64,000 nucleotides of DNA from Helianthus annuus. Taxonomy: Eukaryota > Streptophyta > Magnoliopsida > Asterales > Asteraceae. This document shows, piece by piece, positions 35,291 through 46,907 of this stretch; within the stretch, counting starts at the first letter, position 1, and the number at the start of each line of letters is the position of its first letter. A program made the position numbers and the translations under genes. The stretch is from positions 31,874,642 through 31,938,641 of the forward strand of contig NC_035447.2 in the NCBI RefSeq assembly GCF_002127325.2, given 5' to 3'. The notes below the pieces were generated by a model. The model was given only the letters and a program-made list of their open reading frames with translations, was not told the DNA's origin and did not search any database.

Positions 35291-35614
35291 AAGTGCCCTA
35301 ATGGCTCCAACCATTAAGGGACAACTATAACGTTTCGTATTTTCGTACTTTCTATTTTTAGAAACTCTAATCATATTTCCTTTTCAATCCTTGTAATTCT
35401 GAGACTTGATCATAATGGAAATACATTTTATATCAAACTTGTTTGATCATGCTTCTGCAATACATGAACAACCACCGAGATACATGTTTTGTACAAATCA
35501 TACGACTTACATACATGATTATACGCTGTACATACTTGGACACACCTTGAAACATCCAAAACATGCTTAAAATTTCATTTACTACATAACAAACCAAACA
35601 ATCAAACACGAGGG

Positions 35615-36049
35615 TGTGAATGCATATATTTGTAGCTTTCGTGATGTATTGAGTCTTATTTTGTTTTGTATTGTATTGTTTAGATTAGACTGTGTTTCGT
35701 ATGAAATGGACAAGTTTTATATTGTAAATGGCCCATTCGTACGAAAGGCGCATTTGTACGAATAGGACATATGGTCCATTTCATGCAAACTGGCCACTCC
35801 CTCCTACTGGTTTTGTGCGAGTCTGTTCGCCTATAAATAGGAGCGTTGATATGGTCATTTGTAACTTTTTGGCATTTGCAGCGAAGCTCTGCCAAAATTG
35901 TTTCACGGCATTGTAATAGTTTTCAAACAATAGAAACGATTGTTCAACGGTGTCTTTCTGTGTTTGTTCACTTTATACTCGGATTCCGCACGAGATATGA
36001 AGATCTATTAGCCGGTCGGAGTATTCGGAGCACCGAAACGGTCCTCACA
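35615..36049 (+). repeat. Ty1/copia LTR
   Basis: A 435-bp segment with TGTGA...TCACA inverted ends, a TATA box CTATAAATAGG at about 35831-35841, and a primer site TGGTATCAGAGC starting two bases after its end. The right boundary is firm because of the primer site. The left boundary is inferred from the inverted ends. No partner 3' LTR lies in the window. Confidence 0.7.
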
Positions 36050-36066
36050 AGTGGTATCAGAGCTTG
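36050..36066 (+). other. Primer binding site of the copia element
   Basis: AGTGGTATCAGAGCTTGG matches the tRNA-iMet-type primer site (TGGTATCAGAGC) of many plant LTR elements. Confidence 0.85.
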
Positions 36067-36635
36067 GAGACTGGTTTTAAGGACTTAGAACACAAGATAC
36101 CAGCAAATTCAAGTAGATTCAAGCCGATTTGGATCTGATTACATCATCTTTCTACTCATTTCTCTTCTACACATCTTCTTTCTACTTAAAACGCAAAATT
36201 AACGTCGAATCCATGGACAAAATTTTCTGATTTTTGGATATATTGTGCGAAATCATGTTTTAATCAATCCTTGAAAGAATCATATCAAAATTCGAACTAA
36301 TTCATAGAAAATTCTTGAAAAAACCATGAAAAACACAACCTAGGGTTCGCAGATCGTTCGAAGTGTACTAGTCACTTTCGTACGAATTGGCATATCCATC
36401 TAAACGAAAGTGCAAAAAGTCCATTTCTTGAAAAACTTGTTCCATTTGTACAAAACTGCAGTCCCGAGTGGTACGAAAGGGCTCAATCTTAGTTAATCAG
36501 TCAAACTTGTTCAGTTCGCACGAAAGTGGCATTTCTCTTTCGTACGAAAGGAGCTTATATTTGTTGTTTTAAAGTTTGATTTGACCGTGTGTTGACTTTT
36601 TCAGGTATTCTTTGAGAAGTTCAAATATTGTAATC

Positions 36636-38650
36636 ATGGAGTCGGAGTTTTACAACGAGTTTTATAACACTGTCACAACCACATCAACATCCGCACCAAA
36701 GACAGTATCAAATGTTATATCTGAGAGCTTAAGTATTGACAAGGCTTATAGAACTTATCAAAAACCACCAAAGCTAATGAACATGGAAGATTACAATATG
36801 TGGTGTGAGCGTTTTCAAAGACAAAGAAAGAAGAACTTGAAAAGAAGCACGTGGAAGAGATCATTGACGTGAACCAAGAAATGACGGCGGAGAATCTAAA
36901 GAAGATGGCTGATAAAGCAATGATGGCGAAATTAAACAAGGTAGAAATGCAAACTTAGTCTACCGAGTCAGCAGAAAAGGTTAAGTCAATGGGTAAAAAT
37001 GATGAAAGTGGTAAGAAATATGAAACTAAAAATGAGGTGTAGTGCAGGAAATGCATGGAAACATGCAGTACCTGTACTGAGAAAGATGAAGTTCTGAAAT
37101 CCAAAAACATTGAATTCACAAAAATAGATAATCTTTTAAAAGAAAGATGCAAAGAAATTGTTTTGCTAGAAAAGGATCTTAAACTAAAACAAAAACAAAT
37201 TGAGGATTTGAATGAAAAAATGGTTCTTTTGAAAAACGATTTAAAACAAGGTGAATTTGACAGTGATAAAAAGGATTTCGAAATGAAGAAGCTTAAAGAA
37301 AATAATGATATGCTCAGTTTTGACTACAAGAAAATGAAAGAGGTATACGATGAAATGAAAAGAAAAATTAACAAGTCTGAAACACGCGCTCATGATCAAT
37401 ATGACACAAATGAAATGTTAAAGATAACGGCTAAAGATAAGCAATTGAGTATTAACAAATTTCTTGATGACATTGTTAATCTTAAACTACACCTTGAAGA
37501 GGCAAAAATTGAAAATGAGTGTGTGAATTTGAAACTGGTTAGTTATTCAACTGTTCGGTATGTCCTTGATCATATCATTCCGAAACCCATCGGAAAGAAC
37601 AAGAATGGAGAAGATGTTTATAGTCATGGAGGCGGGGTTGGGTATAACCGCGTTCCACCACTTGTGAATAATGATTTTTCAAAGAAACTAGTGGTGGAAA
37701 AGGCTTTAAACATTAAGTTGAAAACTGAGCAGGCAAAACAATTTGATGATAAAGAAGCTGACAAATTGCCAGAAAACATTGATTTACTTTTGAAAAAACA
37801 GATAAAACCGATGAGGAAGGAATTGAATCGAGGTGGTTAATAAAGTGGTAAACAATGTTTTAGAAAACGAAAATGAATCTGATAATGACTCCACGAAATT
37901 CAAAAGTCCAAAAGACAATTTTGAAGATGAAGAATGTTACTTTAACAATTACATTCCAAAATCCCAAAACAACTCAAATGATGAACCTACTCTGGTCATG
38001 TACCAAATGTGTGGATCTGATAAGTTGTATTTGAATGAGGAATTTCCGATTCAAAATGTCAACATGGACGAGATCGAAAAAGTTTTTAAACTTGTGGAAG
38101 TCGATGTATCAGAGGTGGAAAATTTGTCGAGCTCAAAGAGGTTTTTGAACTTTCAAAAGGGAATAATGGGAAGTTCGAGCAGGGGAGTGGTAAGCAACAC
38201 CAAAGGAAAAATTTTTCAAAATCTGGGTATGTGAAGAGAACGAACTTTGTGAAAAATTCAAGTTCAAGCTGTGACAAAGAATCTGAAATTTTTCAGCAAA
38301 CAAACAAAGAATTCTTTGTACAACAGGAAAAACAGAAACAGGCTGGTAGTGTCTCGGACACCCGGACTTGCCTCAAATGCAATGAAATTGGGCATATTGC
38401 AAGAAAATGTCCTAAACAAACACCTAGGCCTGTTACTGTTCCAAACAAACAGAAACTAATAGATGAAAAGAAAAAGGGTCCAATGTTTGTTCCAAAAGAG
38501 GTGTTAAAGAAACAAAATGAATCTAAAGTCAAATCTCAACCAGTTAAACAAATTTTCAAATCAAAACAAACTGGTAAGACATCGAAACAAAATAAAAAGA
38601 AAGATTCAACATCTGGAGAGATTATTAACATAAGTATATCATCAACTTAA
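36636..38650 (+). pseudogene. Ty1/copia gag, broken, without pol
   Basis: It starts MESEFYNEFYNT and continues through PPKLMNMEDYNMWCERF (gag N-terminal block), a long Lys/Glu-rich coiled-coil region (37055-37560), the block YSHGGGVGYNRVPPLVNN and a zinc knuckle CLKCNEIGHIARKC (38369-38410). Breaks: a frameshift near 36830, stops at 36957 and 37039, and frame changes near 37835 and 38230. The coding region ends at 38650 with no protease, integrase or RT after it, so the element is truncated. The coiled-coil plus knuckle layout suits a nucleocapsid-forming Gag. Confidence 0.8.
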
Positions 38651-38651
38651 T

Positions 38652-39380
38652 TATATTATCAAAACCCACTTCATAGTCTACTTGTTAGTCACTTACAAGA
38701 AATCTTACATCAAATATTTCATAATCTACTTGTTAAGCATACATATACACTCAATTTCATCTTTGGATCATAATCCAACAATCTAATTGCAAGTATTCTA
38801 CTTGTCTCAGGTTATGACTTTCACCAATCTAAGTTTTTAAACATACCTTATGATCCCCTGGTCTAGGTGATCGATAATTCATGTTCATGCACGAATTTTA
38901 GACCCGAATTCTCCTTCAGTTTGATGATCTTAGATGAACAAGGGTTTTCCCTTGTTTGCTCCTCCTGGTGATCGACACATACACGCACGCACACACTTAG
39001 TGTGCGTGTTGTGTTTTATTTTCCCTTTATTAACCCAAGTTTTCAGTTTTCCCATTTTGGCTCCTCAAGTTTGGGGTTTTATTATCTAATTTCAAGTCAC
39101 AAACCTTTGTATTTTTAAATCATCAAGTATACTAACTAAGTTAAATATTTATAGTTGTATATATCATGTCACTTATCAAATGAACATAATATTTACCGAT
39201 AGCCTCGGGCCTTTTATAAACTTTATTCTAAAAACGCATTCATTTATCTTTTATTTAGCATTAGATTTATTTACTTAAATCCTTATGCTCACCGGGTTAG
39301 CTTTTACTACTAACGGTATTTTACCCGTTCTTTAATATTAACGTAGTTTAATTACCAAACTCGTTTTTGGGGTGTTACAT
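38652..39380 (-). repeat. Fragment of a gypsy LTR
   Basis: On the minus strand it starts TGTAACACCCCAAAAACGAG at 39380, the usual start of plant chromovirus LTRs, and runs into leader-like DNA with a splice donor CATAAG|GTATGTTT at 38846. The 3' half is missing where it meets the copia gag remnant. Confidence 0.65.
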
Positions 39381-39615
39381 GTTATCCGTACCGGTGTTCG
39401 TTTTTTCCGTTTTCAGTTAATATTAAACATGTGTTGATTCCTATACCGAGGGCTTGGATCGCACTAGTACTATAAGTACTATAACGAGCCTAACCGATAC
39501 TATTCAAATGCCTGCGATAACGTGACGCCGCAACTCACAGGAAAATAACCTAGTTCATATAAACCAATAGAAAAATACAACTGTTAATGATTGATTTTGT
39601 TATTGTATACAATAA

Positions 39616-40504
39616 CTAGTTGATGCCCCGCCCGCGTTGCGGGGCGATGGCCGAATAATTTTCAATCAATTAAAAAAAAACACTATTATAGTTTTGTTAG
39701 GAAAAAAACTAAAACGATGACAAGACCGTATTCTGAGCTCATGGCAAAACTGTAGTTTGTGAGGATTAATGAGCGAGTGTTAGGCAGCTCCTTGACAGTT
39801 GACATGAAAATTAAATCCAGTTAACAAATTAAAAAAACACTTTTATAGTTTTGCTAAAAAAAACTAAAACGATAGCAATACTGTAATTTGAACTGAGGGC
39901 AAAGTTGTATTTGTTTACTTGGGAGAAATCGTAATTTGCCAAAAGTTAAAGTGATGGCAATACTATAAATTCGAACCAGAGACAAAATCGTAATATAACT
40001 TTGCACGAAGGACAAAATCATAATTTTAAGCTGGGGACAAAACTATATTTTTAATTTGAACTGGGGCAAAATCAAAATTTTGAACTGAGTGCAAAATTGT
40101 AATTTTGAATTGGGGGGCAAAAGCATACTTTTATTTTGAACTGGGCAAAAACATAATTTTAAACTGAATGCAAAATCATAATTTTTGAAACGGGGGAGAA
40201 AATGCAAAATCGTCATTTTTAGTTTGGTGCAAAAGCAAAAATTTATTTTGAACTGGGGCCAAAATTGTAGTTGTAATCTGGGGAGAAAAGCAAAATTTTG
40301 AACCGAGGGCAAAATCGTAATTTTGAGCGAGGGACAAATACATAATTTTATTTTGATGTGGGGGCGAAAACGTAATTTTATTGTAAATTAAGGACGAAAC
40401 CGTAATTTTAAAAAGAATATAAAATAATAAAATGGTTGGTCAAATAAGGAAGCGCCACGCAGCTGCATGGCAGTATTCCCCTAACTTCCTTTTGTATATG
40501 TAGA
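39616..40504 (-). mobile_element. Non-autonomous Helitron (Helitron 1)
   Basis: On the minus strand the 5' end reads TCTACATATACAAAAGGAAG, close to plant Helitron starts. The 3' end has a perfect 7-bp GC hairpin (GCCCCGC/GCGGGGC, 39625-39645) followed by ATCAACTAG and a T, the CTRR|T signature. The interior (about 39880-40400) is made of some twenty degenerate repeats of the type GAACTGGGGGCAAAATCGTA. No Rep/helicase ORF. Confidence 0.75.
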
Positions 40505-40506
40505 AA

Positions 40507-40545
40507 CTAGGTTTTTACCCGGGATTGCTTCCCGGGCTCGAGAAA
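40507..40545 (-). mobile_element. 3' end of a second Helitron (Helitron 2)
   Basis: On the minus strand a hairpin (CCCGGGAAGCAATCCCGGG, 40516-40535) is followed by TAAAAACCTAG and T. This is a second Helitron 3' terminus, two bases from the 5' end of Helitron 1. Its own 5' end was not located; it may extend through the gene fragments at 51.9-52.5 kb. Confidence 0.6.
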
Positions 40546-41654
40546 GTAATTTAGATAAATCATTTGTATATAAATAAAATATAACAAAATACAAATAAAG
40601 CGTCATATTACATATTAAACATAAACCGTTTATTAGTGACTTGGTTACAGATCAAACATAGCCCTGAATATATAATCTCTGAGAGTCCATCCTGTAGATA
40701 TTGACCATGTTTCATGCTAGTTTTAAAATTCTTCACAAGGAACATGAAGGCAAAAAATAACTACCAACAAAATGGCACCAGTTGTGAATGAGCCAAGTAA
40801 GAGCATTTCAATTTTAAATTCCCTGCAAATATAAAGAGGTAATAATATTAATGTAGGATTTAATGAAAAATTAAAAAAGATGTTTTGAAAAAGGGCATCT
40901 CTAGCATTCTGAACAAATAACGATTCAAGAGCAGTGCCACTAAGGGTCAAAATACAAAAAAATGGTATTTAGGACTAAATCCGTAATGGACACTAAACCA
41001 CATGACCATCTACATAATTTAAACAAAGGAAGGGTTAAGAAAAATACTAAGCCATCGAATAACCGAAGATAAGAATCAGATGCAATAACTTAACAAACGA
41101 AAGCAATAATCCTGATTGAACACTGAAAATAAGATTAAGATGCAGATTAGGATTGATTGACGAAAATAAGAATCGGAAGCAATAATCTGGGTTTAACATT
41201 GAAAATCAAACGCAAATAACATGTGGTGGAGTGTGATCAATGTACAACGAGAGAAGAAAACTTACGGTTTCGGAATCTCTAAATCAACCATCACATTACC
41301 CAAACTGAAGAAACCCTAAATCAACCATTGATTCAGAGTCTTCAACAGCAAGATCAGTCCCCAAAGAATCATAAAATAAATGAACTCACTCAGGCTTATG
41401 ATCGCAAGCACGGAAAGCCACCCTACATCACCAGAGAAACTACACAATAAAAAACAATAACATCGACTCTTTTGACACATTAGACAAAAAGTCAAATCAG
41501 CCCGTTAATAGTTGTTAATAGCGATGATGAACGCTATAGCGAATAGCGTAGCGCTGAATCATCACTATCTGATGTTTAGCGCTCAATAGCGACAATTAAG
41601 GTTTTTTTTTCTTTTTAAATATTAAAAACCAAACTTTTAAGGTAAAAATAACTC
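40546..41654. other. Noncoding DNA, possibly the body of Helitron 2
   Basis: Intron/UTR-like AT-rich DNA without a convincing exon. At 41510-41600 it carries a fragment related to the MITE in the PP2A intron (TAGTTGTTAATAGCGATGAT). Confidence 0.4.
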
Positions 41655-41990
41655 AACAGTGGCTTGAAACACTGTTTTAACCCAACAGTGGTTTCAAAGA
41701 CTGTTTTAACCCAACAGTGGTTTAAAATCTGTTTTAACCCAAGAGTGGTTTCAAACCACTGTTTTAACAACACTGTTTTGACTCAACAGTGTTTTCAAAC
41801 ACTGTTTTTAACCCAACAGTGGCTTGAAACACTGTTTTAACCCAACAGTGGTTTTAAACACTGTTTTAACCAAACAGTGGTTTAAAACTCTGTTTTAACC
41901 AAACAATGGTTTAAAACTCTGTTTTAAACCAAAAGTGGTTTCAAACCACTATTTTAACAACACTGTTTTGACTCAACAATGTTTGATTGA
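41655..41990. repeat. Minisatellite with CAGTGGTTTCAAACACTGTT
   Basis: About twelve imperfect 25-30-bp units; each is itself a dyad (CAGTGG...CACTG). The same family reappears at 51585-51815 on the other side of the young gypsy element. Confidence 0.88.
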
Positions 41991-42179
41991 TCCAACGATA
42001 AATTATTCAGCAAATTGGCAGCTTTTGTTGCATAATAAGTAAAGGAAATCCACTTCTTATCATCATTAATTATATTATTATAAACCCTAGAAATGCAAAG
42101 AGGTTTGACAAAAACTAAAAATAAACTATATGCTAACAAAGACAACAATGGTATGCTTGAACCACTGTTTGACCAAACT

Positions 42180-42357
42180 CAAACCACTGTAACGCTGTTT
42201 GACCACTGTTTAACCAAAGTCAAACCGCTGTTTGGCCAAAGTCAAACCGCTGTTTGGCCAAAGTCAAACCGCTGTTTGGCCAAAGTCAAACCGCTGTTTG
42301 GCCAAAGTCAAACCGCTGTTTGGCCAAAGTCAACCCGTTGTTTGACCAAAGTCAAAC
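42180..42357. repeat. 22-bp tandem repeat interrupted by the young gypsy element
   Basis: About seven or eight units of AAACCGCTGTTTGGCCAAAG plus TC. The gypsy element inserted at the right edge of the visible array. Confidence 0.9.
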
Positions 42358-42619
42358 TGTGACAACCCGTAACTTCAAGGTACAAACCGTTTGTTTCGTT
42401 TTTATAAATCAAATCTTGTGGTCATTTTATTTGATGAATTAACCAAATTCTCACCGTGTTGTACCGACCCGAACCATTTGAACCAAAACACTTGACTCGC
42501 GTGTCGATTCAAGCCACTCGCATAGCTCGAAAACTTATGGGGCCCGAACCTTAGCATTGATCACTATTCTTTTTATAAATAATTAACTAATTATTCATTA
42601 GTAGGTTTTGTGTAATAAC

Positions 42620-42659
<40 letters not shown>

Positions 42660-43108
42660 TAAATATAATATAACACATGTCATACATGTTGCTGCACATT
42701 TCCACTCCCCACATCTACGTTAATTGGCAGCCCATCATTTGTTCTTGGATTCAGCCCATGATTAATCCCAAAACTGCCCACACCCATTGCCCCTTTATCA
42801 TCTACGTAACCTACAAGGATCCTAATCATTAGATACCTGTTTCCCCTACATATCGTCCCTCATCTCTCTCTGTCACGCAGCGGCGACCGAGCAACCATCA
42901 CCCTCTTCCTCTATTTTGTGCGACAGTTGACGTGTAACCATACTCTCAAGAACACCACCGTTATCGGTAAGCCTCGTTCACCTCGTAGCTTAATATATCA
43001 ACGCGTTACCTCGAATTCAGTCCGAGTTTTGAATCCATATTGACGTGATATCATGCTTGATTGTATATGTTTTGTGAACTTGAACTACTGTATGTAAATC
43101 CGTAGGCA

Positions 43109-43161
<53 letters not shown>

Positions 43162-45037
43162 ATCCATATTGGGTGGAGTATGAAAGCATGTATGTGAAGT
43201 TATGTGTGACGGTTTGGGCATACGTGTGCATGTTTCTTCTTATGAACGATGTTTAGGAATTTTAGTAATTCTTAGTATAAGTGAGTATGGTCATGCTTGA
43301 TTGAACGTGTACTATATAAAAGAAGTTTTCCAATCTGAATATGCGTAAATATGTAATCGTAACATGAACGGGCACCGTTACGACTAACCGGCTGTAGATT
43401 TCGTGAAAGTGTGTAGGTGGCCTGTGTGTTTAGTTTGCATCTGTATATGTTATTCATGCTATTATGAAAGATGATAATTAAAAACCGATGCCGATGATTG
43501 CTTGACGTGAAACCGGCTATATGGTTAAGTGGGATAGATGATGTTTGTTAGTTGATAAGAATGATTCATGTTGTATGATTATAAGTGATGAAAACGACTC
43601 CCAGTAAATGTTAAACGAACCCGTTCCGGCATGCGACACATGTAGGTTTGATACTAGAAGCTCTGTTAATGGCTGCCTAGAGGAGATGTTGCTGGGTTCC
43701 ATGAGGGTACAAGTATCTTTGCGTGGAGTACCACTCAGGAAATAATAGTCACATATGATTCGAAAATTTGTTCACCATATTTGTTTTGGGGGGGGGGGGT
43801 TCACAGTAATGGTCATGGGGACCACTCACAATTAGAAATAAAAGGTTAAACGTTGACCCCACACAAATTAGTTATCGCACAATACGTAATTAGGCCGATT
43901 GACTTATGTGGGCCTCACACGTTACATTCATGTTGGGCCCGTACCTTTGGGCTGCATAGTTCAAGTGGCCGAATTCAAAGATAAATGGGCCGTACAAATC
44001 CTACTAATTGGCTTGTTAGTTATAGTACATATTAGATCACCCGCTTTTATTATTGCCACCTAACAATATGATTGGATCACATGATCTGTGTGGGTTGTTT
44101 GAAATGCATATATGAATACATGAATATTTGATGAAGTGAGTATATGTATGTCATCATGCTGTGTGTTGATTTCTAGAGATACGCATATGAATACATGAAT
44201 AATTAATCTGATTAGACGTGGCAATTATAATAGGGCGGGATTGACCAAATTGTTTGACAATTAAGATTACCTACCGAGCAAACCAAGGTGAGTTCATCTT
44301 TCTTGAGCATGCGTCCCGGTGGTTGGGACAGTCAGTGGGTATTCCTGGGAGGGATAAGTCTTTTGGGTAAAAACGGGAATGTTGGATAATATACTCTTCC
44401 TATCACCTTTAAAGTCCCTCCGTGTTGTTTGGTTACCAGGAAGGTAACATGGTATTAGTTAGTAGCGCTACTTAGGTTTGGCAACCTCACCCCGTTCCTG
44501 GGAGGACGGGTGTTGAACTAATGACCTAGTCATGACCAATGCTTTGATAGGAGCATTGGAGAAAGGGCAAAATAATCAGAAGCCGTCTTGTATTGGGGTA
44601 TTATCAACATTGTTTTCAACATTACTTCGGGAATTAACTTCAATGGATTAACTACATACTTGGTAAACAACGTTTTCGTAAAACTATGAACTCACCAGCG
44701 TTGTCTGATACACTTGTTGCATGCTCGCAGGTTGTTAGGTTATACGGATTTGGAACTTGTTGTCTGAAGTAGCTGGTGTGGTCATGGGTCGTGCTGATTG
44801 GATACGAATGATGGGTTAATTGATTTCACACATTTAAACTGAAACAGTTAATTATGTTTTCTTTTATTTGCTTCCGCTGAACTTATTGATTTTCGTTTAA
44901 ACTTGTTGAGGATGTTTTTATTAATAATGGGGATTTTATTTATAACTTGTATGGGTTCAATGTAATTGGTGGCTCGTTATTGGTATGTCACACGCCTAAC
45001 AGGGACACTCCCTATGTGGTAATTTGGGGGTGTGACA
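42358..45037 (+). repeat. 5' LTR of the young gypsy element
   Basis: TGTGACAACC...GTGTGACA, 2,680 bp. It has a TATA-like TATAAATAA at about 42573-42581, an (AAT)n run (about 42618-42656), a 5'-UTR-like CT-rich leader (42840-42960) ending in TTATCG|GTAAGCC at 42967, a (TA)n run (about 43111-43160), and the intron-like segment 44288-44730. Confidence 0.93.
44288..44730 (+). other. Intron-like segment inside the gypsy LTR
   Basis: Donor GCAAACCAAG|GTGAGTTC and acceptor CATGCTCGCAG|GTTGTTAGG, 443 bp. The 3' LTR has the same pair (50783-51224, 442 bp). The solo LTR of a diverged relative keeps both junctions and their flanks (minus strand, 4187 to 3660, 528 bp) although the sequence between them differs. 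Confidence 0.6.
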
Positions 45038-45040
45038 GTT

Positions 45041-45053
45041 TGGTATCAGAGCC
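45041..45053 (+). other. Primer binding site, young gypsy element
   Basis: TGGTATCAGAGCC, complementary to the 3' end of initiator tRNA-Met, three bases after the LTR end. Confidence 0.9.
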
Positions 45054-45584
45054 ATTGGTTATAGTGAACTTGGTTTTAAAACGTTTTCATAAAACCAGAC
45101 TATAACCGAACAGTACCGAAATCGACCATGACACTCAGCTCCAGACTGCAAGGTTCGTTTCTCATTTACGATTGCATAGTATATCTAGTGTACACTTATG
45201 TATGATATTGCACGTGAATGCACACTTGGCACAACAGCATGAGCCCTTATATTACCAACCCCTGTTATTTGAACTGTTAGTGCGACACTACCCTTCGACT
45301 ATTGTGATTCTTGATCATATAAAACTTTTCGCATGCTATTTGAATGTGGGGAACCTTTTAGCGCAAGTTAAGAGGCACTGAGATAAGCATGCAAATCGCC
45401 TTATTATTATGGGTGCACACATAATAATAACGCGAGGTGCATGCAAGTCCCAGTGAGGCTTAACGAGCGTGGGAAGGGTTCTGCCCTATTGTGTGTAAAC
45501 TTGGTAGTTTGTAGATTTCAATGTGATACTCGACTTTTACCTCCTTTCAACCCTTAAGATTGTTCCCTTCTCTTATATAGAACC

Positions 45585-46907
45585 ATGAGTGGACGTGGAG
45601 GAGGCCGAGGTGGTGGACGTGGTCACATTGCTATGACCCAGGCCGAATTAACCGACTTGATCAACACTCGTGTAGCTGAAGCCCTAGCGGCTTACCAGGC
45701 TGGTACGATATGTGCCAATTACCTTATATCCTTGTGTCGTATACTCGAATCTTACCATTGCGTTGTACGTTCTTACGTTTTAGGTCAACCTGCGAATCAA
45801 AACAACCCACCTGCTCTACCTGTTTGTACGTTTAAGACCTTCATGGATTGTAAGCCACAGACCTTCAGTGGGACTGAAGGGGCTGTGGGACTCTTGCGTT
45901 GGTTCGAGAAGGCTGAATCAGTATTTGCTATGTGCAACTGTCCCGTGGGGGACCGTGTGAAGTATGCTACAGGCACTTTGGAGGATGGTGCCTTAACTTG
46001 GTGGAATGCCCAAGTACAAATGTTGGGTATTGAGATGGCGAATGCCACTACCTGGGATGATTTCAAGGAGTTGATGCGAGAGGAGTATTGTCCTCGTGAT
46101 GAGGTTCAGAAACTGGAGAACGAGTTCTACAATCTGAAAATGGAGGGATCTGAGATTGAAGCATACACTAGGAGGTCTAATGATTTAGCAACTTTGTGCC
46201 CTAACATGTCTCGACCTCCACCCCGGCGAATTGAGTTGTATCTCAAGGGCTTAGCACCAGCTGTTAAGGGGTACGTTACTGCTGCAAACTTAGACAATCT
46301 GCCCCGTATCGTCCGTTTGGCACATAAGATTACTGACCAAGAGGTCGAACGTGGCAACTTGCCGCCACGTGTTTCTGCTACTACCCCGACTGCTACAGCT
46401 ACCACACCTGCTAGTGATCACAAGCGAAAATGGAACGATACTGACAAAGCAACCAGTGCCAGCCAATCTCAGAAAAGGGCAGACAACAGCATCCACCGTA
46501 GTTTCAGCCAGACATCCTCTGTGAACCAAAATCAGAGCAACAATTCAAATCAGGGTTCATACGCGGGAAAGCTACCAAAGTGTGATAAGTGTATGTTCCA
46601 CCATCGCGGACCGTGCACCCGAGTATGTCATAGGTGCAACAAGGTGGGCCATATGGCCAAAGATTGTAGGGTCTGGCTCCCAAAGCCGCCGCAGCAGCAG
46701 CCACAGCAACAGTCTCAACAGATTCGGGGAAATCAAAAGGGGTGCTTTCAGTGTGGTGATGAGGGTCATTTTAAGAGGGATTGCCCTCAGCTTAATCAGA
46801 ATGCTGGCAACAACAACAATATTGGGAGCGACAACAATGGGAAAAATGGTGGGAACGGAGCACGTGGAAGAGTATTTACTATTGGCACTGGGGGAAACTC
46901 GCAATGA
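45585..46907 (+). CDS. Gag polyprotein of the young gypsy element
   Basis: 440 codons, open, starting MSGRGGGRGGGRGHIAMTQA. A retrotransposon gag domain lies at residues ~85-230 (FSGTEGAVGLLRWFEKAE, ALTWWNAQVQ, REEYCPRDEVQKLENEFYNL), followed by a Ser/Thr/Gln-rich linker and two CCHC knuckles (CHRCNKVGHMAKDC, CFQCGDEGHFKRDC). Gag would form the particle and bind RNA. Residues ~40-66 are encoded by an 81-nt GT-AG segment (45703-45783) that can be removed in frame. The ORF ends shortly before the degenerate pol. Being open in a young element, it could still be expressed. Confidence 0.9.
   Translation: MSGRGGGRGGGRGHIAMTQAELTDLINTRVAEALAAYQAGTICANYLISLCRILESYHCVVRSYVLGQPANQNNPPALPVCTFKTFMDCKPQTFSGTEGAVGLLRWFEKAESVFAMCNCPVGDRVKYATGTLEDGALTWWNAQVQMLGIEMANATTWDDFKELMREEYCPRDEVQKLENEFYNLKMEGSEIEAYTRRSNDLATLCPNMSRPPPRRIELYLKGLAPAVKGYVTAANLDNLPRIVRLAHKITDQEVERGNLPPRVSATTPTATATTPASDHKRKWNDTDKATSASQSQKRADNSIHRSFSQTSSVNQNQSNNSNQGSYAGKLPKCDKCMFHHRGPCTRVCHRCNKVGHMAKDCRVWLPKPPQQQPQQQSQQIRGNQKGCFQCGDEGHFKRDCPQLNQNAGNNNNIGSDNNGKNGGNGARGRVFTIGTGGNSQ
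45703..45783 (+). other. 81-nt in-frame GT-AG segment in gag (possible exitron)
   Basis: GCTG|GTACGATATG ... TACGTTTTAG|GTCAACC. The length is a multiple of three with no stop, so retained and spliced forms both keep the frame (…AYQAG joined to QPANQ…). The encoded insert is hydrophobic and Cys-containing, unlike the flanking Gln/Asn/Pro-rich gag. Confidence 0.55.

Noticed and set aside
42180..42357. Possible CRISPR-like array
   Set aside because: Units are contiguous 22-mers without unique spacers, in a plant nuclear context; a minisatellite explains it.
42093..42362. Frame with repeated KPLFGQSQTAVWPKSN
   Set aside because: It is a read-through of the 22-bp minisatellite, and the same array is open in more than one frame.
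43272..43702. Short minus-strand frames repeated at 49767-50197
   Set aside because: Identical only because they lie in the paired LTRs; no start context or homology was recognised.
45041..45053. tRNA gene fragment
   Set aside because: Only the 3'-end complement is present, directly after an LTR: it is a primer binding site.
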